From contig CACKBU010000005.1 of the NCBI GenBank assembly GCA_902598485.1, forward strand, positions 1-64,000: DNA of 64,000 nt, read 5' to 3'. This document shows, piece by piece, positions 10,403 to 20,313 of this stretch. The notes beneath the pieces are model-generated. The model made no database searches. It saw nothing but the letters and a program-made list of their open reading frames with translations, and was not told the origin of the DNA. Both the position numbers and the translations under genes were made by a program. This DNA comes from an uncultured Pelagibacteraceae bacterium (GTDB lineage: Bacteria > Pseudomonadota > Alphaproteobacteria > Pelagibacterales > Pelagibacteraceae). How positions within the stretch are numbered: position 1 is the first letter of the stretch; each line of letters starts with the position of its first letter.

Positions 10403-11412
10403 AAATTTCTTGATAAACTAAATGATGTTAATCTTTTAAGAATATTTTTTTCTTCAGAATCTTTAAATACACTTAGAGAATTTGAGGCTAAATTTATGTA
10501 GTGCTGTGCTTTTTGATAGCATTCCTTAAGTATTTTATACTTATTTATAAGAGTAATAATTTTATTAAAGTCATCTTTTGTTCTTAATTCTTTTTTAAAC
10601 ATATTTGATAAAATTGTCTTTTCATCATTTCCTGATTTTTGAAAAAGTAAAATTATTGGTAACGTAATTTTTCCCTCAAAAAAATCTTGACCAATTTTTT
10701 TACCAAATAGTTTGAGCTCAGCATTATAGTCAAGTGTGTCGTCTGCTATTTGAAATGTTAATCCCAAGTTTCTTCCATAAAATTCTAAAGCATCTTTTTC
10801 TTTATTTTGCGCATCAGATAAAATTGCACCAACTTTAGTTGCTGCTGCAAATAACTCAGCAGTTTTAGCTGAGATTATTTTTAAATATGTTTCTTCCAGC
10901 ATATCAACTTCACCTTTGTGTTGAAGTTGCAGAACTTCTCCTTGAGCAATTTTAGATGAAGTGGACGATAATAATTTTAAAACTTCTAGGTTTCCGTCAT
11001 CTACCATCATTTCAAAACATCTGCTCAATAGATAATCTCCAATTAAAACTGACGAATGATTACCCCAAACTTTGTTTACAGTTTCTTTTCCTCTTCTAAC
11101 AGTACCTTCATCAATAACATCGTCATGCATCAACGTTGCGCTATGAATTAATTCAACACACGCAGCTAAATTTATATCTCTAGAGCCTTTAGAGTAACCA
11201 CATAATTTTGCACTACCCAACGTTAGTAAAGCCCTTAGTCTTTTTCCTCCAGTTTCTATGTGATAATCTGTCATTTTTTGAACCAGCTGTACGTCACTAG
11301 ATAATTTTGATTTTATTTTTTCTTCAGTTAAAACCAGTTTTTCTTCAACCGAGTCCTTAAGCTGAAAATATGAATCATTTATCTGATTTTTAAGCTGTAC
11401 AACTGTTCCCAT
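10399..11412 (-). CDS. ispB: Long-chain polyprenyl diphosphate synthase (octaprenyl type)
   Basis: All-trans polyprenyl synthase that builds the quinone side chain from FPP and IPP. The aspartate motifs are DDVID (97-101) within MHDDVIDEGTVRRG and DDTLD (224-228); GGKRLR (55-60) is the IPP-binding block. Absence of bulky aromatic residues just before the first motif (SATLMHDD) fits a long-chain product, so octaprenyl or decaprenyl is likely, but chain length is inference. It is longer (337 aa) than the IspA here and monocistronic, divergent from the S49 peptidase. Confidence 0.88.
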   Translation of the reverse strand: MGTVVQLKNQINDSYFQLKDSVEEKLVLTEEKIKSKLSSDVQLVQKMTDYHIETGGKRLRALLTLGSAKLCGYSKGSRDINLAACVELIHSATLMHDDVIDEGTVRRGKETVNKVWGNHSSVLIGDYLLSRCFEMMVDDGNLEVLKLLSSTSSKIAQGEVLQLQHKGEVDMLEETYLKIISAKTAELFAAATKVGAILSDAQNKEKDALEFYGRNLGLTFQIADDTLDYNAELKLFGKKIGQDFFEGKITLPIILLFQKSGNDEKTILSNMFKKELRTKDDFNKIITLINKYKILKECYQKAQHYINLASNSLSVFKDSEEKNILKRLTSFSLSRNF

Positions 11413-11458
11413 AGCATTTTTAAATTAGTATAATTTGTTTATATATATTACTTATCAA

Positions 11459-11486
11459 TTGACGCACCAGTTTCTTCAATTATAAG
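11459..11486 (+). promoter_or_regulatory. Candidate sigma-70 promoter for the S49 peptidase operon
   Basis: TTGACG (11459-11464) and TATAAG (11481-11486) are separated by 16 bp, with the predicted start near 11493 and the peptidase ATG at 11527. It lies in the 114-bp divergent gap with the prenyl synthase. Sequence match only. Confidence 0.45.
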
Positions 11487-11526
11487 TAGTCTTTATATTC
11501 AATAAATAATTCTGTAAGACTTACCT

Positions 11527-12333
11527 ATGTTCTCTTTTTTTAAAAAGAAAAAAATTGTTGCTCACTTAAAACTAAGTGGAGTTATTGGTAATGCTGGAAA
11601 ATTTAAACAAGGTATTGATTTTGCAGGTCAAGAAGAGCTAATTAAAAAGGCTTTTTCTCTGAAAAAAGCGGCATGTGTTGCTATATCAATCAATTCTCCG
11701 GGAGGATCACCAGTTCAATCTCATTTAATCTACAGTTTTATTAAACAACAAGCAAAAAAGCACAAAAAAAAAGTTATTGTATTTGCTGAAGACGTCGCAG
11801 CTTCTGGAGGTTATTTGATTTCTTGTGCTGGGGACGAAATTTATGCAAATTCAAGTTCAATAATTGGATCGATAGGAGTGATATATTCTTCTTTTGGATT
11901 TACTGAGTTGATAAAAAAAATTGGAGTTGAAAGAAGAGTTCATACTGCTGGTAAAAACAAAAGCACACTTGATCCATTTTTAGAAGAAAAAAATGAGGAT
12001 ATTGAAAGATTAAAAAATATTCAGTTGGATCTTCATAAAGACTTTATAGATGTTGTTGAAAAAAGCAGAGGATCAAAATTAAACAAATCCGATGTAGAAC
12101 TTTTTTCAGGTGAGTTTTGGTCAGGTAGTAAAGCAAAAAATTTAGGATTGATTGACGGAATAGGTAACGCACATGAAATATTAAAAGATAAGTTTGGTGA
12201 AGATGTAATTATTAAAAGATTTGAAAAATCAAAAGGATGGTTAAGTCAAAAACTTTCTTCATCCAGTAATCAAGTAGATCAAATAGCAAGTATTTTAGAT
12301 GAAAGATCAATTTGGCAAAGATATGGTTTCTAA
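11527..12333 (+). CDS. S49-family serine peptidase (SohB/SppA-like)
   Basis: Clp-fold Ser/Lys peptidase of the signal-peptide-peptidase A type, normally a membrane-associated enzyme that degrades residual signal peptides. The 268 aa show INSPGGS (55-61), the nucleophile in AASGGY (Ser93) and the probable general base Lys145 in AGKNKS. There is no long N-terminal membrane anchor, only the hydrophobic stretch after FFKKKKIV, so membrane association is uncertain. The 3' end overlaps glyQ, making it the first gene of a peptidase-glyQ-glyS-ppdK run. Confidence 0.87.
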   Translation: MFSFFKKKKIVAHLKLSGVIGNAGKFKQGIDFAGQEELIKKAFSLKKAACVAISINSPGGSPVQSHLIYSFIKQQAKKHKKKVIVFAEDVAASGGYLISCAGDEIYANSSSIIGSIGVIYSSFGFTELIKKIGVERRVHTAGKNKSTLDPFLEEKNEDIERLKNIQLDLHKDFIDVVEKSRGSKLNKSDVELFSGEFWSGSKAKNLGLIDGIGNAHEILKDKFGEDVIIKRFEKSKGWLSQKLSSSSNQVDQIASILDERSIWQRYGF

Positions 12334-13204
12334 AGCAAAAAAAGAAAAAAAAAAAATTCAAACATTCCAAGATACAATTTTAAATCTTCAGAAATTTTGG
12401 AGTAAAAAAGGATGCATTATTCTTCAGCCTTATGATATGGAGGTTGGTGCAGGAACTTTTCATCCAGCTACTACTCTTAGATCACTTGGAACTAAACCAT
12501 GGAAAGCAGCTTACGTACAACCATCAAGGAGACCTACAGATGGAAGATATGGAGATAATCCAAACAGGTTGCAACACTATTATCAATTTCAAGTTTTAAT
12601 TAAACCTTCCCCTGAAAATATAAAAAAACTTTATTTAAATAGTTTATCTTCTATAGGAATAGATCATAATGATCATGATATAAGGTTTGTTGAAGATGAT
12701 TGGGAAAGTCCAACATTAGGCGCTGCAGGATTGGGATGGGAAGTATGGTGTGATGGAATGGAAATTACTCAATTCACCTATTTTCAACAAATGGCTGGAT
12801 TTGATTGTAAACCTGTATCAGTTGAAATCACTTATGGTTTAGAAAGAATTTGTATGTTTACTCAAAAAGAAAAAAACGTTTATGATTTATTGTGGAATGA
12901 TAAAGGTGTAAAATATCACGAAGTATTTCATCAAGCCGAAAAAGAATTTTCAGCGTATAATTTTGAACACGCAAATGTGGAAACACTTTTGAAAATGTTT
13001 GAAATGCATGAGTCCGAGGCAAAAGATTTGGTACAAAAAAAAGTTTCCTTACCAGCATATGATCAATGTTTAAAAGCCAGTCATGTGTTTAATATTTTAG
13101 ATGCAAGAGGTGCAATCAGTGTTGCACAAAGAGCAGGTTATATCGCTAGAATAAGAGATATTACAAAATCTGCGGCAGGCGCTTGGTTAGATAGTCAAAA
13201 ATAA
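12323..13204 (+). CDS. glyQ: Glycyl-tRNA synthetase alpha subunit
   Basis: Catalytic subunit of the alpha2beta2 bacterial GlyRS. After a Lys-rich leader the protein has the invariant [32 protein letters not shown] and, later, [15 protein letters not shown] chose ATG 12323 (293 aa) because family members begin only a few residues before TFQD; an in-frame ATG at 12299 would add eight residues and a 35-bp overlap with the peptidase gene. A 12-adenine run (12345-12356) follows the start within the Lys-rich segment. The stop overlaps glyS by one base (TAATG). Confidence 0.94.
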   Translation: MVSKAKKEKKKIQTFQDTILNLQKFWSKKGCIILQPYDMEVGAGTFHPATTLRSLGTKPWKAAYVQPSRRPTDGRYGDNPNRLQHYYQFQVLIKPSPENIKKLYLNSLSSIGIDHNDHDIRFVEDDWESPTLGAAGLGWEVWCDGMEITQFTYFQQMAGFDCKPVSVEITYGLERICMFTQKEKNVYDLLWNDKGVKYHEVFHQAEKEFSAYNFEHANVETLLKMFEMHESEAKDLVQKKVSLPAYDQCLKASHVFNILDARGAISVAQRAGYIARIRDITKSAAGAWLDSQK

Positions 13205-15270
13205 TGTCAGAGTTTTTTTTAGAGTTATTTAGTGAAGAAATACCTTCAAATCTTCAACAAAATTTAAGGGTAGATTTACTTAAAAGTTTTAATGATTTAT
13301 TTTTAGAAAAATCAATTTTATTTAAAAAAAGCTCATCATACTCAACACCTAACAGACTAGTGTTATTGTTTGAAGGTGTTCAAAAAAAAGTTGTACTAAA
13401 ATCTGAGGAGATTAAAGGTCCAAATATTAAGTCACCAGAGGTAGCACTCGAAGGGTTTGTTAGGTCAAATAAAATCTTAAAAAACGATCTCTATCAAAAA
13501 AAAATTGATAAAGGAGAATTTTATTTTTTCAAGACAAAATCAAAAAAATTGCACACACATGAATTGCTAGAGGAATTTATCCCAATATTATTAAATAAAA
13601 TTCAATGGAAAAAATCAATGTTTTGGGGAACTTTTGACCTAAATTGGGGGAGACCATTAAAATCAATTCTAGCTGTATTTGATAAAAAAAAATTAAATTT
13701 TAATTTTCATCACCTAACATCTTCTAACTCAACTTTTATTGATAAAGAATTTGAGGAAAATAAAAAGTCGTTCTTAGAATTTAAAAATTATAAAAGTTTT
13801 TTTAAAAAAATTAATATTATAATTGATCACAATGAAAGAAAGAAGTTAATAGAAAAAAAAATTAATAATATATTAATAAATAAAAATATTAAGATTCAAG
13901 AAAATCCTAAATTACTTGATGAGGTTGTAGATTTAACAGATCAACCAAATATCCTTCTCTGTGAATTTGATAAGAAATTTTTAAATATTCCAAAAGAAAT
14001 ATTAATTATTACCATGCAATACCATCAAAAATATTTCCCTATATTTGATAATAAAGAAAATATTACTAATCAGTTTTTAGTGGTTGCAAACAAAAAAGAT
14101 AAAAAGGGATTAATTAAATTAGGAAATGAAAGAGTAGTTGAAGCAAGATTAAGTGATGCAGAATTTTTTTGGAAAAAAGATAAATCTCAAAATATGGTCA
14201 AAAAAGTTACTGATTTAAAATCAATGAATTATTTTAGAGGATTAGGTAGTTATTTTGATAAAGCTCAAAGAATGAGAAAATTGGGTGGAATGATATCTGA
14301 TGAACTTTTAATCAGTAAAGAAAAAGTTGAATTATCAGCATCAATTTGTAAAGTTGATTTATTATCAGAGCTAGTGGGTGAATTCCCAGAACTACAAGGC
14401 GTGATGGGAGGTTATTTTGCTATCGCACAAGGTTTTGATAAAGATTTGGCTTTGGCCATAAGTGAGCAATATTTACCTACAGGTTCAGGCTCAAGGGTTC
14501 CAAAAAAACCATTTAGTATAGCCCTTTCTTTAGCTGATAAGATAGATACTTTAGTTGGTTTTTTTGGTTTAAATCAAAAACCAACAAGTTCTAAAGATCC
14601 ATATGCTCTAAGAAGATTAGCATTAGGAGTAATAAGAATTATTGTTGAAAATAAAAAAGATTTTAAAATAAAAGATTTAATTAATTATTCTTTAAGCCTG
14701 TATTTAGATCAAGGTTTTGAAATTGATAATCAATCTTTACAAAATGAGTTATCAGAATTTTTAATGGATAGATTAAAATATCATATGAAGGAAGAAAATA
14801 TTAGAAATGATATAGTTCAAGCATCAACCAATTCTTTTAACTTAGATCAATCTGTTATTATTTTTAATAAAGCTAAACATTTAAATAAAATTATTAACAA
14901 ACCAGATGGTTTAGATATTATTGCAAGCTATAAAAGAGCCTCAAACATTTTAGACGTTGAATTAAAAAATAATAAAATAGAATTATCAAATACAACTGAT
15001 CCTAGTATTTTTAAAACTGATGTAGAAAAAAACCTATTTAAAAAAATAAGTGAATTAAGGAAATATTTTTCTGGCATTAATAAAGATGAAAATTATGTTG
15101 AAACATTGTACAACTTAGCTAGTGTAAAAAGAGAGGTTTTTGACTTTTTTGACAATGTAATTGTGAACGAAGATGATCTGGTCATAAAGAAGAATAGGCT
15201 GGAACTAATCCAAATGATGTGTAAAACGTTCAACAATTATGTTAATTTTTCTCAAATCGACTCCCATTAA
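13204..15270 (+). CDS. glyS: Glycyl-tRNA synthetase beta subunit
   Basis: tRNA-binding subunit of the tetrameric GlyRS. It starts with the family N-terminus SEFFLELFSEEIPS and has the HD-like core GLGSYFDKAQRM...LLSELVGEFPELQGVMGGYFA and ADKIDTLVGFFGLNQKPTSSKDPYALRR. At 688 aa it is normal length, with poorly conserved Lys/Asn-rich stretches between domains that fit low GC. The stop overlaps the ppdK start by one base, so glyQ, glyS and ppdK look co-translated. Confidence 0.95.
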   Translation: MSEFFLELFSEEIPSNLQQNLRVDLLKSFNDLFLEKSILFKKSSSYSTPNRLVLLFEGVQKKVVLKSEEIKGPNIKSPEVALEGFVRSNKILKNDLYQKKIDKGEFYFFKTKSKKLHTHELLEEFIPILLNKIQWKKSMFWGTFDLNWGRPLKSILAVFDKKKLNFNFHHLTSSNSTFIDKEFEENKKSFLEFKNYKSFFKKINIIIDHNERKKLIEKKINNILINKNIKIQENPKLLDEVVDLTDQPNILLCEFDKKFLNIPKEILIITMQYHQKYFPIFDNKENITNQFLVVANKKDKKGLIKLGNERVVEARLSDAEFFWKKDKSQNMVKKVTDLKSMNYFRGLGSYFDKAQRMRKLGGMISDELLISKEKVELSASICKVDLLSELVGEFPELQGVMGGYFAIAQGFDKDLALAISEQYLPTGSGSRVPKKPFSIALSLADKIDTLVGFFGLNQKPTSSKDPYALRRLALGVIRIIVENKKDFKIKDLINYSLSLYLDQGFEIDNQSLQNELSEFLMDRLKYHMKEENIRNDIVQASTNSFNLDQSVIIFNKAKHLNKIINKPDGLDIIASYKRASNILDVELKNNKIELSNTTDPSIFKTDVEKNLFKKISELRKYFSGINKDENYVETLYNLASVKREVFDFFDNVIVNEDDLVIKKNRLELIQMMCKTFNNYVNFSQIDSH

Positions 15271-17930
15271 TGAAAAAACTTACATTAAACTTTAATTCTA
15301 AGGATAGTAAAAAAATTAAAAATCCTAAAAATTTTTTAGGAGGGAAAGGTGCTAATCTTTCTGAAATGGGAAGAATGGGTCTTCCAGTACCTCCTGGTTT
15401 TATAATATCAACAAAAGTTTGTGAGATTTTTTATAAAGATAAAAAAAAATTAAATAAAAATTTAATTTCTCAGATTAAAAAAGAATTAAAAGTAATCGAA
15501 AAAGATGTTTCTAAGAAATTTGGGGACTTAAAAAATCCACTTTTATTATCTGTACGTTCTGGCGCAAGAGTATCAATGCCAGGTATGATGGATACTATTT
15601 TAAATCTGGGTCTAAACGATAAAACAGTTAAAGCTTTAGCAATTAAAACTACAAATGGAAGATTCGCTAAAGACAGTTATAGAAGATTTATTCAAATGTA
15701 CGCTAATGTGGTAATGGGTGTAGAAGGTTATCATTTTGAGGAATTAATTGAAAATTATAAACTTACGAAAGGTGTTTTGTTAGATACGGATTTAGACGAA
15801 AATGATTGGGATGGATTAATTGAAGATTTTAAAAGAACAGTAAGAGAAAAAGCAAAAAAAGATTTTCCTCAAGATGTTTATGAACAATTGTTAGGAGCAA
15901 TAAGTGCAGTATTTTTATCATGGGAAAGTAATAGAGCAAAAGTTTATAGAAAATTAAATCAAATCCCGGCTGAGTGGGGGACCGCTGTAAATGTTCAATC
16001 AATGGTTTTTGGAAATATGGGTGATGATTGTGCAACAGGAGTTGTATTTACAAGAAATCCATCAGATGGATCAAATGAAATATATGGTGAGTATTTAATT
16101 AATGCGCAAGGCGAAGATGTTGTAGCTGGAATAAGGACTCCTCAATACATAACAAAAAAGGCTAGAAGAGATGCCAAAGTAAAAGAATTATCAATGGAAG
16201 AATCTATGCCTAAAGTCTTTAAAGAACTTAAAACAATTTTGAAAAAATTAGAGACGCATTATAAAGATATGCAAGACGTAGAGTTTACAGTTGAAAATAG
16301 TAAACTATGGATGCTTCAAACAAGATCAGGAAAAAGAACAGCAAAATCAGCAGTGAAGATCGCAGTAGATATGGTTAAAGAAAAATTAATTTCTAAAAAG
16401 GAAGCTGTATTAAGAATTGACCCAAATTCTTTAGACACACTTTTGCACCCTACTTTGGATGAAAAAAGTTCAATTAATGTGATAGCAAATGGATTGCCAG
16501 CATCACCAGGTGCAGCCAGTGGTAAAGTTGTATTTACATCAGAAGAGGCTGAAAGATTAACCTCAATGATGCAAGATACAATTTTGGTTAGAGTAGAGAC
16601 CTCTCCAGAAGATATACAAGGAATGCATGCTGCTAAAGGAATTTTGACTGCCAGAGGAGGAATGACAAGTCATGCAGCTGTTGTTGCAAGAGGCATGGGT
16701 AGACCATGTGTATCAGGATCAAGTGAAATTGATATAAACTATGAAAATAAATCTTTTAAAACTTCTTCAATGGAGATTAAAGAAGGAGACATAATCACCA
16801 TTGATGGATCAACTGGAAGAATTATTGCTGGAAGTGTTTCTACTGTGAGACCTGAAATATCTGGTGATTTTTCCAAGTTAATGTCTTGGGCAGATAACTT
16901 CAGGAAATTAAAAGTAAGAACAAATTCTGAGACCCCAAAAGATACTAAAACAGCAAAAGATTTTGGTGCAGAGGGTATTGGATTATGCAGAACTGAACAT
17001 ATGTTTTTTGATGAAAAACGAATTTTGTCTGTAAGAGAAATGATATTATCTAAAACAAAAGAAGATAGAGCTATAGCATTAGAAAAACTTTTACCATATC
17101 AAAGAAAAGATTTTATTGATATTTTTAAAATTATGAGTGGATTACCAGTCACAGTAAGATTGTTGGACCCACCTTTACATGAATTTTTGCCTCGTACTGA
17201 AAAGGAAATAAATGAAGTTGCAACTTTAGTTGATCTTCCAGTTAAAGAGGTTGAGTCAAGAATTGAAGAGCTACATGAGCAAAATCCTATGCTTGGTCAT
17301 AGAGGATGTCGTTTAGGAATATCTTTTCCTGAAATTTATGAAATGCAATGTAGAGCAATATTTGAAGCTTTAGCTCACTTAAAAAAAAGTAAAATTAAAT
17401 CTGCATTTCCAGAAATAATGATTCCTTTAATCTCTACAGAGGCTGAGATAAAAATAATGAAAAACTTAGTAATCAGAACTGCAAGTAAAGTTCAAAAAGA
17501 GAATAAATTGAAAATAAAATTTTTAGTAGGTACGATGATTGAATTACCTAGAGCAGCAATAAAAGCTAAAGAAATTGCAAAACATGCAGAATTTTTTAGT
17601 TTTGGAACAAATGATTTAACGCAAACTACTTTTGGAATTAGCAGAGATGATAGTGGAAAATTTTTAAATGATTATTTAGAAAATAAAATATTTTCGGTTG
17701 ATCCTTTTGTTTCAATAGACGAAGGTGTTTCCGACTTAGTTCAGATAGCAGTAGAAAGAGGAAGAAAACAAAATAAAAATTTAAAGCTGGGAATCTGTGG
17801 AGAACATGGTGGAGACCCTCACAGCATATCGTTTTGTTCTAGAGTAGGATTGAATTATGTTTCCTGTTCACCTTTTAGAGTTCCAATTGCCAGATTAGCT
17901 GCAGCACAAGCCGAACTTAAAAAAAATTAA
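15270..17930 (+). CDS. ppdK: Pyruvate, phosphate dikinase
   Basis: Interconverts pyruvate + ATP + Pi with PEP + AMP + PPi, allowing gluconeogenesis from pyruvate or PPi-linked glycolysis. The 886 aa contain the N-terminal ATP-grasp start FLGGKGANLSEM, the phosphotransfer His468 in GGMTSHAAVVARG, and the PEP/pyruvate barrel ending with Cys843 in GICGEHGGDP. Full length. It closes the S49-glyQ-glyS unit; its stop overlaps by 4 bp the convergent gene at 17927. In a genome of this type it is a natural route from amino- and organic-acid carbon to sugars (inference). Confidence 0.97.
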   Translation: MKKLTLNFNSKDSKKIKNPKNFLGGKGANLSEMGRMGLPVPPGFIISTKVCEIFYKDKKKLNKNLISQIKKELKVIEKDVSKKFGDLKNPLLLSVRSGARVSMPGMMDTILNLGLNDKTVKALAIKTTNGRFAKDSYRRFIQMYANVVMGVEGYHFEELIENYKLTKGVLLDTDLDENDWDGLIEDFKRTVREKAKKDFPQDVYEQLLGAISAVFLSWESNRAKVYRKLNQIPAEWGTAVNVQSMVFGNMGDDCATGVVFTRNPSDGSNEIYGEYLINAQGEDVVAGIRTPQYITKKARRDAKVKELSMEESMPKVFKELKTILKKLETHYKDMQDVEFTVENSKLWMLQTRSGKRTAKSAVKIAVDMVKEKLISKKEAVLRIDPNSLDTLLHPTLDEKSSINVIANGLPASPGAASGKVVFTSEEAERLTSMMQDTILVRVETSPEDIQGMHAAKGILTARGGMTSHAAVVARGMGRPCVSGSSEIDINYENKSFKTSSMEIKEGDIITIDGSTGRIIAGSVSTVRPEISGDFSKLMSWADNFRKLKVRTNSETPKDTKTAKDFGAEGIGLCRTEHMFFDEKRILSVREMILSKTKEDRAIALEKLLPYQRKDFIDIFKIMSGLPVTVRLLDPPLHEFLPRTEKEINEVATLVDLPVKEVESRIEELHEQNPMLGHRGCRLGISFPEIYEMQCRAIFEALAHLKKSKIKSAFPEIMIPLISTEAEIKIMKNLVIRTASKVQKENKLKIKFLVGTMIELPRAAIKAKEIAKHAEFFSFGTNDLTQTTFGISRDDSGKFLNDYLENKIFSVDPFVSIDEGVSDLVQIAVERGRKQNKNLKLGICGEHGGDPHSISFCSRVGLNYVSCSPFRVPIARLAAAQAELKKN

Positions 17931-19003
17931 ATTTTTCTTTTTCTCCACATTAAAAAAGACAATAAATAAAATAACAACAAAATTGTGAAAAAATTCCATT
18001 CAACTATATTATTAAATTCAGACCCAGGATTAAATATAATAAATATTGTTAAAAAAATTAAAACTATAATAAATATTAAAATTATAAAATACTTTTTAAA
18101 TTCTAAAAAAAAACTATTTATGTAGAAGGAAAAATTTTTTTTATTTTTATACAAATTAATTGTTAAATTAATTTGCGCAAATACTTCAAAAAAAATAAAT
18201 AATATTAATATTAATCTTCTTATCTTCTCATAATAAGTTAATTCTAATTTCAGACCCAAAAAAAATACATGAAGAATAAGGAAAAAACTAGAAAGTATTC
18301 CTGCGTAAAAAAAAATATTGTTTCTCTCTTTTTTTTGAATTTTATTAAAAATACTATTGTATAGGGTCCAATAAAAAATCATAAATACAGAAGCAGTAAA
18401 TAATAAAGTTTTAAAAAAATAATTTGTTGGGAATCTTTTTGCAATATTACTGATAGATACATGACCATCTATATAGGGATTTACTATTTTATTATGTCCT
18501 TGTGAGAATTTTTCATTTTCTTTTAACTTAGATATAAATTCAAAAACCGTTTTAAAGTATGGATAGTATTTATAAAATTCATAATTTAATATACAAGAAG
18601 CATCTAGTTTTTCTCCTATTACATTCTTTCCAGTTCTTTTATCAAAAGTTAGAAAAAATTTTACTTCTTTGTTACCAATAAAATTATTATTCTCAAAAAA
18701 ATTCATATTGAATATGTCTTGGTCATATCGATTGCCTAAATAGTTTATATGTCTAATAAAATACTCTTTTGTACAATTATCTAAATTTTTAGATTTTTTT
18801 TTAAGAAGAGAAGCATCTTTACAATAGTTATTGGAAGATGTGCACTCTAGTGTTTTAATTACTGATGTGTCTTTAAAAGGATAAGAAGGAAAAGTTATAT
18901 TGTAGGATAATAAAAAATTTGAAATAAATAAAATACCTACTACTGATGTAAAGGTTGTAAAAAAAAGCCAGAAACTAACAAATTTTAATTTTAAAATTGA
19001 CAT
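17927..19003 (-). CDS. Unrecognised 6-TM membrane protein, weak Frag1/DRAM/Sfk1 resemblance
   Basis: I do not recognise this gene with certainty. The 358 aa comprise an N-terminal TM (about 8-32), a roughly 160-residue outside loop with four Cys (in TLECTSSNNYC, NLDNC and DASC), then five TMs near 197-217, 230-248, 260-284, 308-330 and 336-352, ending RKRKI. The block SISNIAKRFPTN just before TM2 and EWN before the last TM, together with the topology, recall the Frag1/DRAM/Sfk1 family, but the match is loose and made by eye. It is very rich in Phe, Ile, Lys and Asn. It sits alone between ppdK and the tmRNA. Confidence 0.75.
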   Translation of the reverse strand: MSILKLKFVSFWLFFTTFTSVVGILFISNFLLSYNITFPSYPFKDTSVIKTLECTSSNNYCKDASLLKKKSKNLDNCTKEYFIRHINYLGNRYDQDIFNMNFFENNNFIGNKEVKFFLTFDKRTGKNVIGEKLDASCILNYEFYKYYPYFKTVFEFISKLKENEKFSQGHNKIVNPYIDGHVSISNIAKRFPTNYFFKTLLFTASVFMIFYWTLYNSIFNKIQKKERNNIFFYAGILSSFFLILHVFFLGLKLELTYYEKIRRLILILFIFFEVFAQINLTINLYKNKKNFSFYINSFFLEFKKYFIILIFIIVLIFLTIFIIFNPGSEFNNIVEWNFFTILLLFYLLSFLMWRKRKI

Positions 19004-19120
19004 AATCTGAGCAAAAAAAGTAGGTTAAATTTAACAATTTTTTTCATAAAATTTTCATATTAAAAGGGGCGTTCTGTTGCCAGGTGCCCCAAACCCCGTT
19101 TGCTTAATTAACTTAGTTAA

Positions 19121-19150
19121 TTAGGCAGCAAGTGCATAACTTTCGTTAGC
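19121..19150 (-). other. tmRNA proteolysis-tag reading frame
   Basis: The frame within the tmRNA coding piece reads GCT AAC GAA AGT TAT GCA CTT GCT GCC TAA, that is ANESYALAA followed by stop; the tRNA-like domain's charged Ala would precede it. The ALAA end is the usual ClpXP/ClpAP degron. The frame has no start codon, as expected for a resume codon. Confidence 0.92.
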
Positions 19151-19232
19151 AATTATAAATTAGCCCGTTACGGTGGAACAATCCCGAACGAAAGAATAGC
19201 CTTTAGTCACCCGTCGAATCTATTTCACCCCC

Positions 19233-19243
19233 ATAAGTTGTAA
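19233..19243 (-). other. Intervening segment between tmRNA pieces
   Basis: The short stretch joining the CCA end of the acceptor piece to the 5' G of the coding piece. In permuted tmRNAs this segment is excised to give two base-paired RNAs; boundaries here are inferred from the 7-bp acceptor helix on either side. Confidence 0.75.
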
Positions 19244-19365
19244 TGGTGGAGGTGGTGGGTACTGCCCCCACGTCCGCAATGGTTATTACGAAATTCGTTT
19301 ATCGTCGTAGTTGGAAAACCAACTTTATTAATATAAAAGTAATTACAACAGATTCAATAACAATC

Positions 19366-20313
19366 ATGAAATTAACTAAAGAACAACAAGATGAGATAAA
19401 AAATCAACAATCTCAAAGCAATCAAACAAAGAGAGTTACTGCTCCTGAACTTGAAAAAATCTTATATGAGGCAATCCCAGCTTTAGACCATGGTTTTGTT
19501 AGAGTTGTTGATTATATGGGTGACGATACATCAATAGTTCAATCAGCTAGAGTATCTTATGGAAAAGGTACAAAACAAGTTTCAACCGACAAAGGTTTAA
19601 TTAAATATTTGATGAGGCACTGGCACAGTACTCCATTTGAAATGTGTGAAATTAAATATCATGTTAAACTTCCGATATTTATTGCAAGACAATGGATTAG
19701 ACACAGAACTGCAAATGTTAATGAATATTCTGCAAGATATTCAATTTTAGATAAAGAATTTTATTTGCCATCACAAGAAAATTTAGCTGCTCAATCAACA
19801 AGTAATAGACAGGGTAGAGGAGATGTATTGGAAGGAAAACAGGCAGAGGAAGTTTTAGAACTTTTAAAAAGTGATGCAGAGAGAACTTATGATAACTATG
19901 AAACTATGCTTAATGAAAGATTTGATGGATCAACTATTGACGAAAATAAAAAAGGTTTAGCGAGAGAACTTGCAAGAATGAATTTAACACTTAATACTTA
20001 TACTCAATGGTATTGGAAAACTGATTTATTAAACTTAATGAATTTTTTAAGATTAAGAGCCGATAGTCATGCTCAATATGAAATTAGAGTTTATGCAGAC
20101 ATAATGCTGGATACTGTAAAAAAATGGGTTCCCACAACTTATGATGCTTTTATGGATTATAGAGTTGGTGGCACTGAGGTTTCTGCAAAAGGAAAGTTAA
20201 TTATTCAAAAACTTATTAAAGGTCAGAATGTAGATGTTGAAAATTCTGGCCTTTCTAAAAGAGAGTGGAATGAATTAATGACTGCTTTTGATCTTAAAGA
20301 TAAGTTGATTTAA
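19366..20313 (+). CDS. thyX: Flavin-dependent thymidylate synthase
   Basis: Makes dTMP from dUMP using methylene-tetrahydrofolate and NAD(P)H through FAD. The ThyX signature RHRX7S is present as [11 protein letters not shown] starting at residue 112, followed by ARYS. I chose the ATG at 19366 (315 aa): the frame continues upstream to an ATG at 19243, but those 41 extra codons lie in the antisense of the tmRNA acceptor piece and have no family similarity. The 3' end overlaps the convergent Mrp ATPase gene by 20 bp. No thyA is seen in the window. Confidence 0.94.
   Translation: MKLTKEQQDEIKNQQSQSNQTKRVTAPELEKILYEAIPALDHGFVRVVDYMGDDTSIVQSARVSYGKGTKQVSTDKGLIKYLMRHWHSTPFEMCEIKYHVKLPIFIARQWIRHRTANVNEYSARYSILDKEFYLPSQENLAAQSTSNRQGRGDVLEGKQAEEVLELLKSDAERTYDNYETMLNERFDGSTIDENKKGLARELARMNLTLNTYTQWYWKTDLLNLMNFLRLRADSHAQYEIRVYADIMLDTVKKWVPTTYDAFMDYRVGGTEVSAKGKLIIQKLIKGQNVDVENSGLSKREWNELMTAFDLKDKLI

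Larger units (their letters stand above)
19062..19316 (-). ncRNA. ssrA: Transfer-messenger RNA, circularly permuted two-piece form
   Basis: Rescues stalled ribosomes and tags their products for proteolysis. On the minus strand the acceptor piece comes first (about 19316-19244): T arm GTGGG-GGCAGTA-CCCAC (19271-19255), acceptor strand CACCTCC and ACCA ending at 19244. An 11-nt spacer (19243-19233) separates it from the coding piece, which opens with GGGGGTG (19232-19226) and AGATTCGACGGGTG. The two strands pair over 7 bp and include the G3-U70 pair that specifies alanylation. The coding piece ends in a GGGGC/GCCCC hairpin (19090-19066) followed by TTTT. Exact processed ends are estimates. Confidence 0.93.

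Noticed and set aside
19243..19365. N-terminal extension of thyX from ATG 19243
   Set aside because: These codons are antisense to the tmRNA acceptor piece; ThyX family similarity starts after the ATG at 19366.
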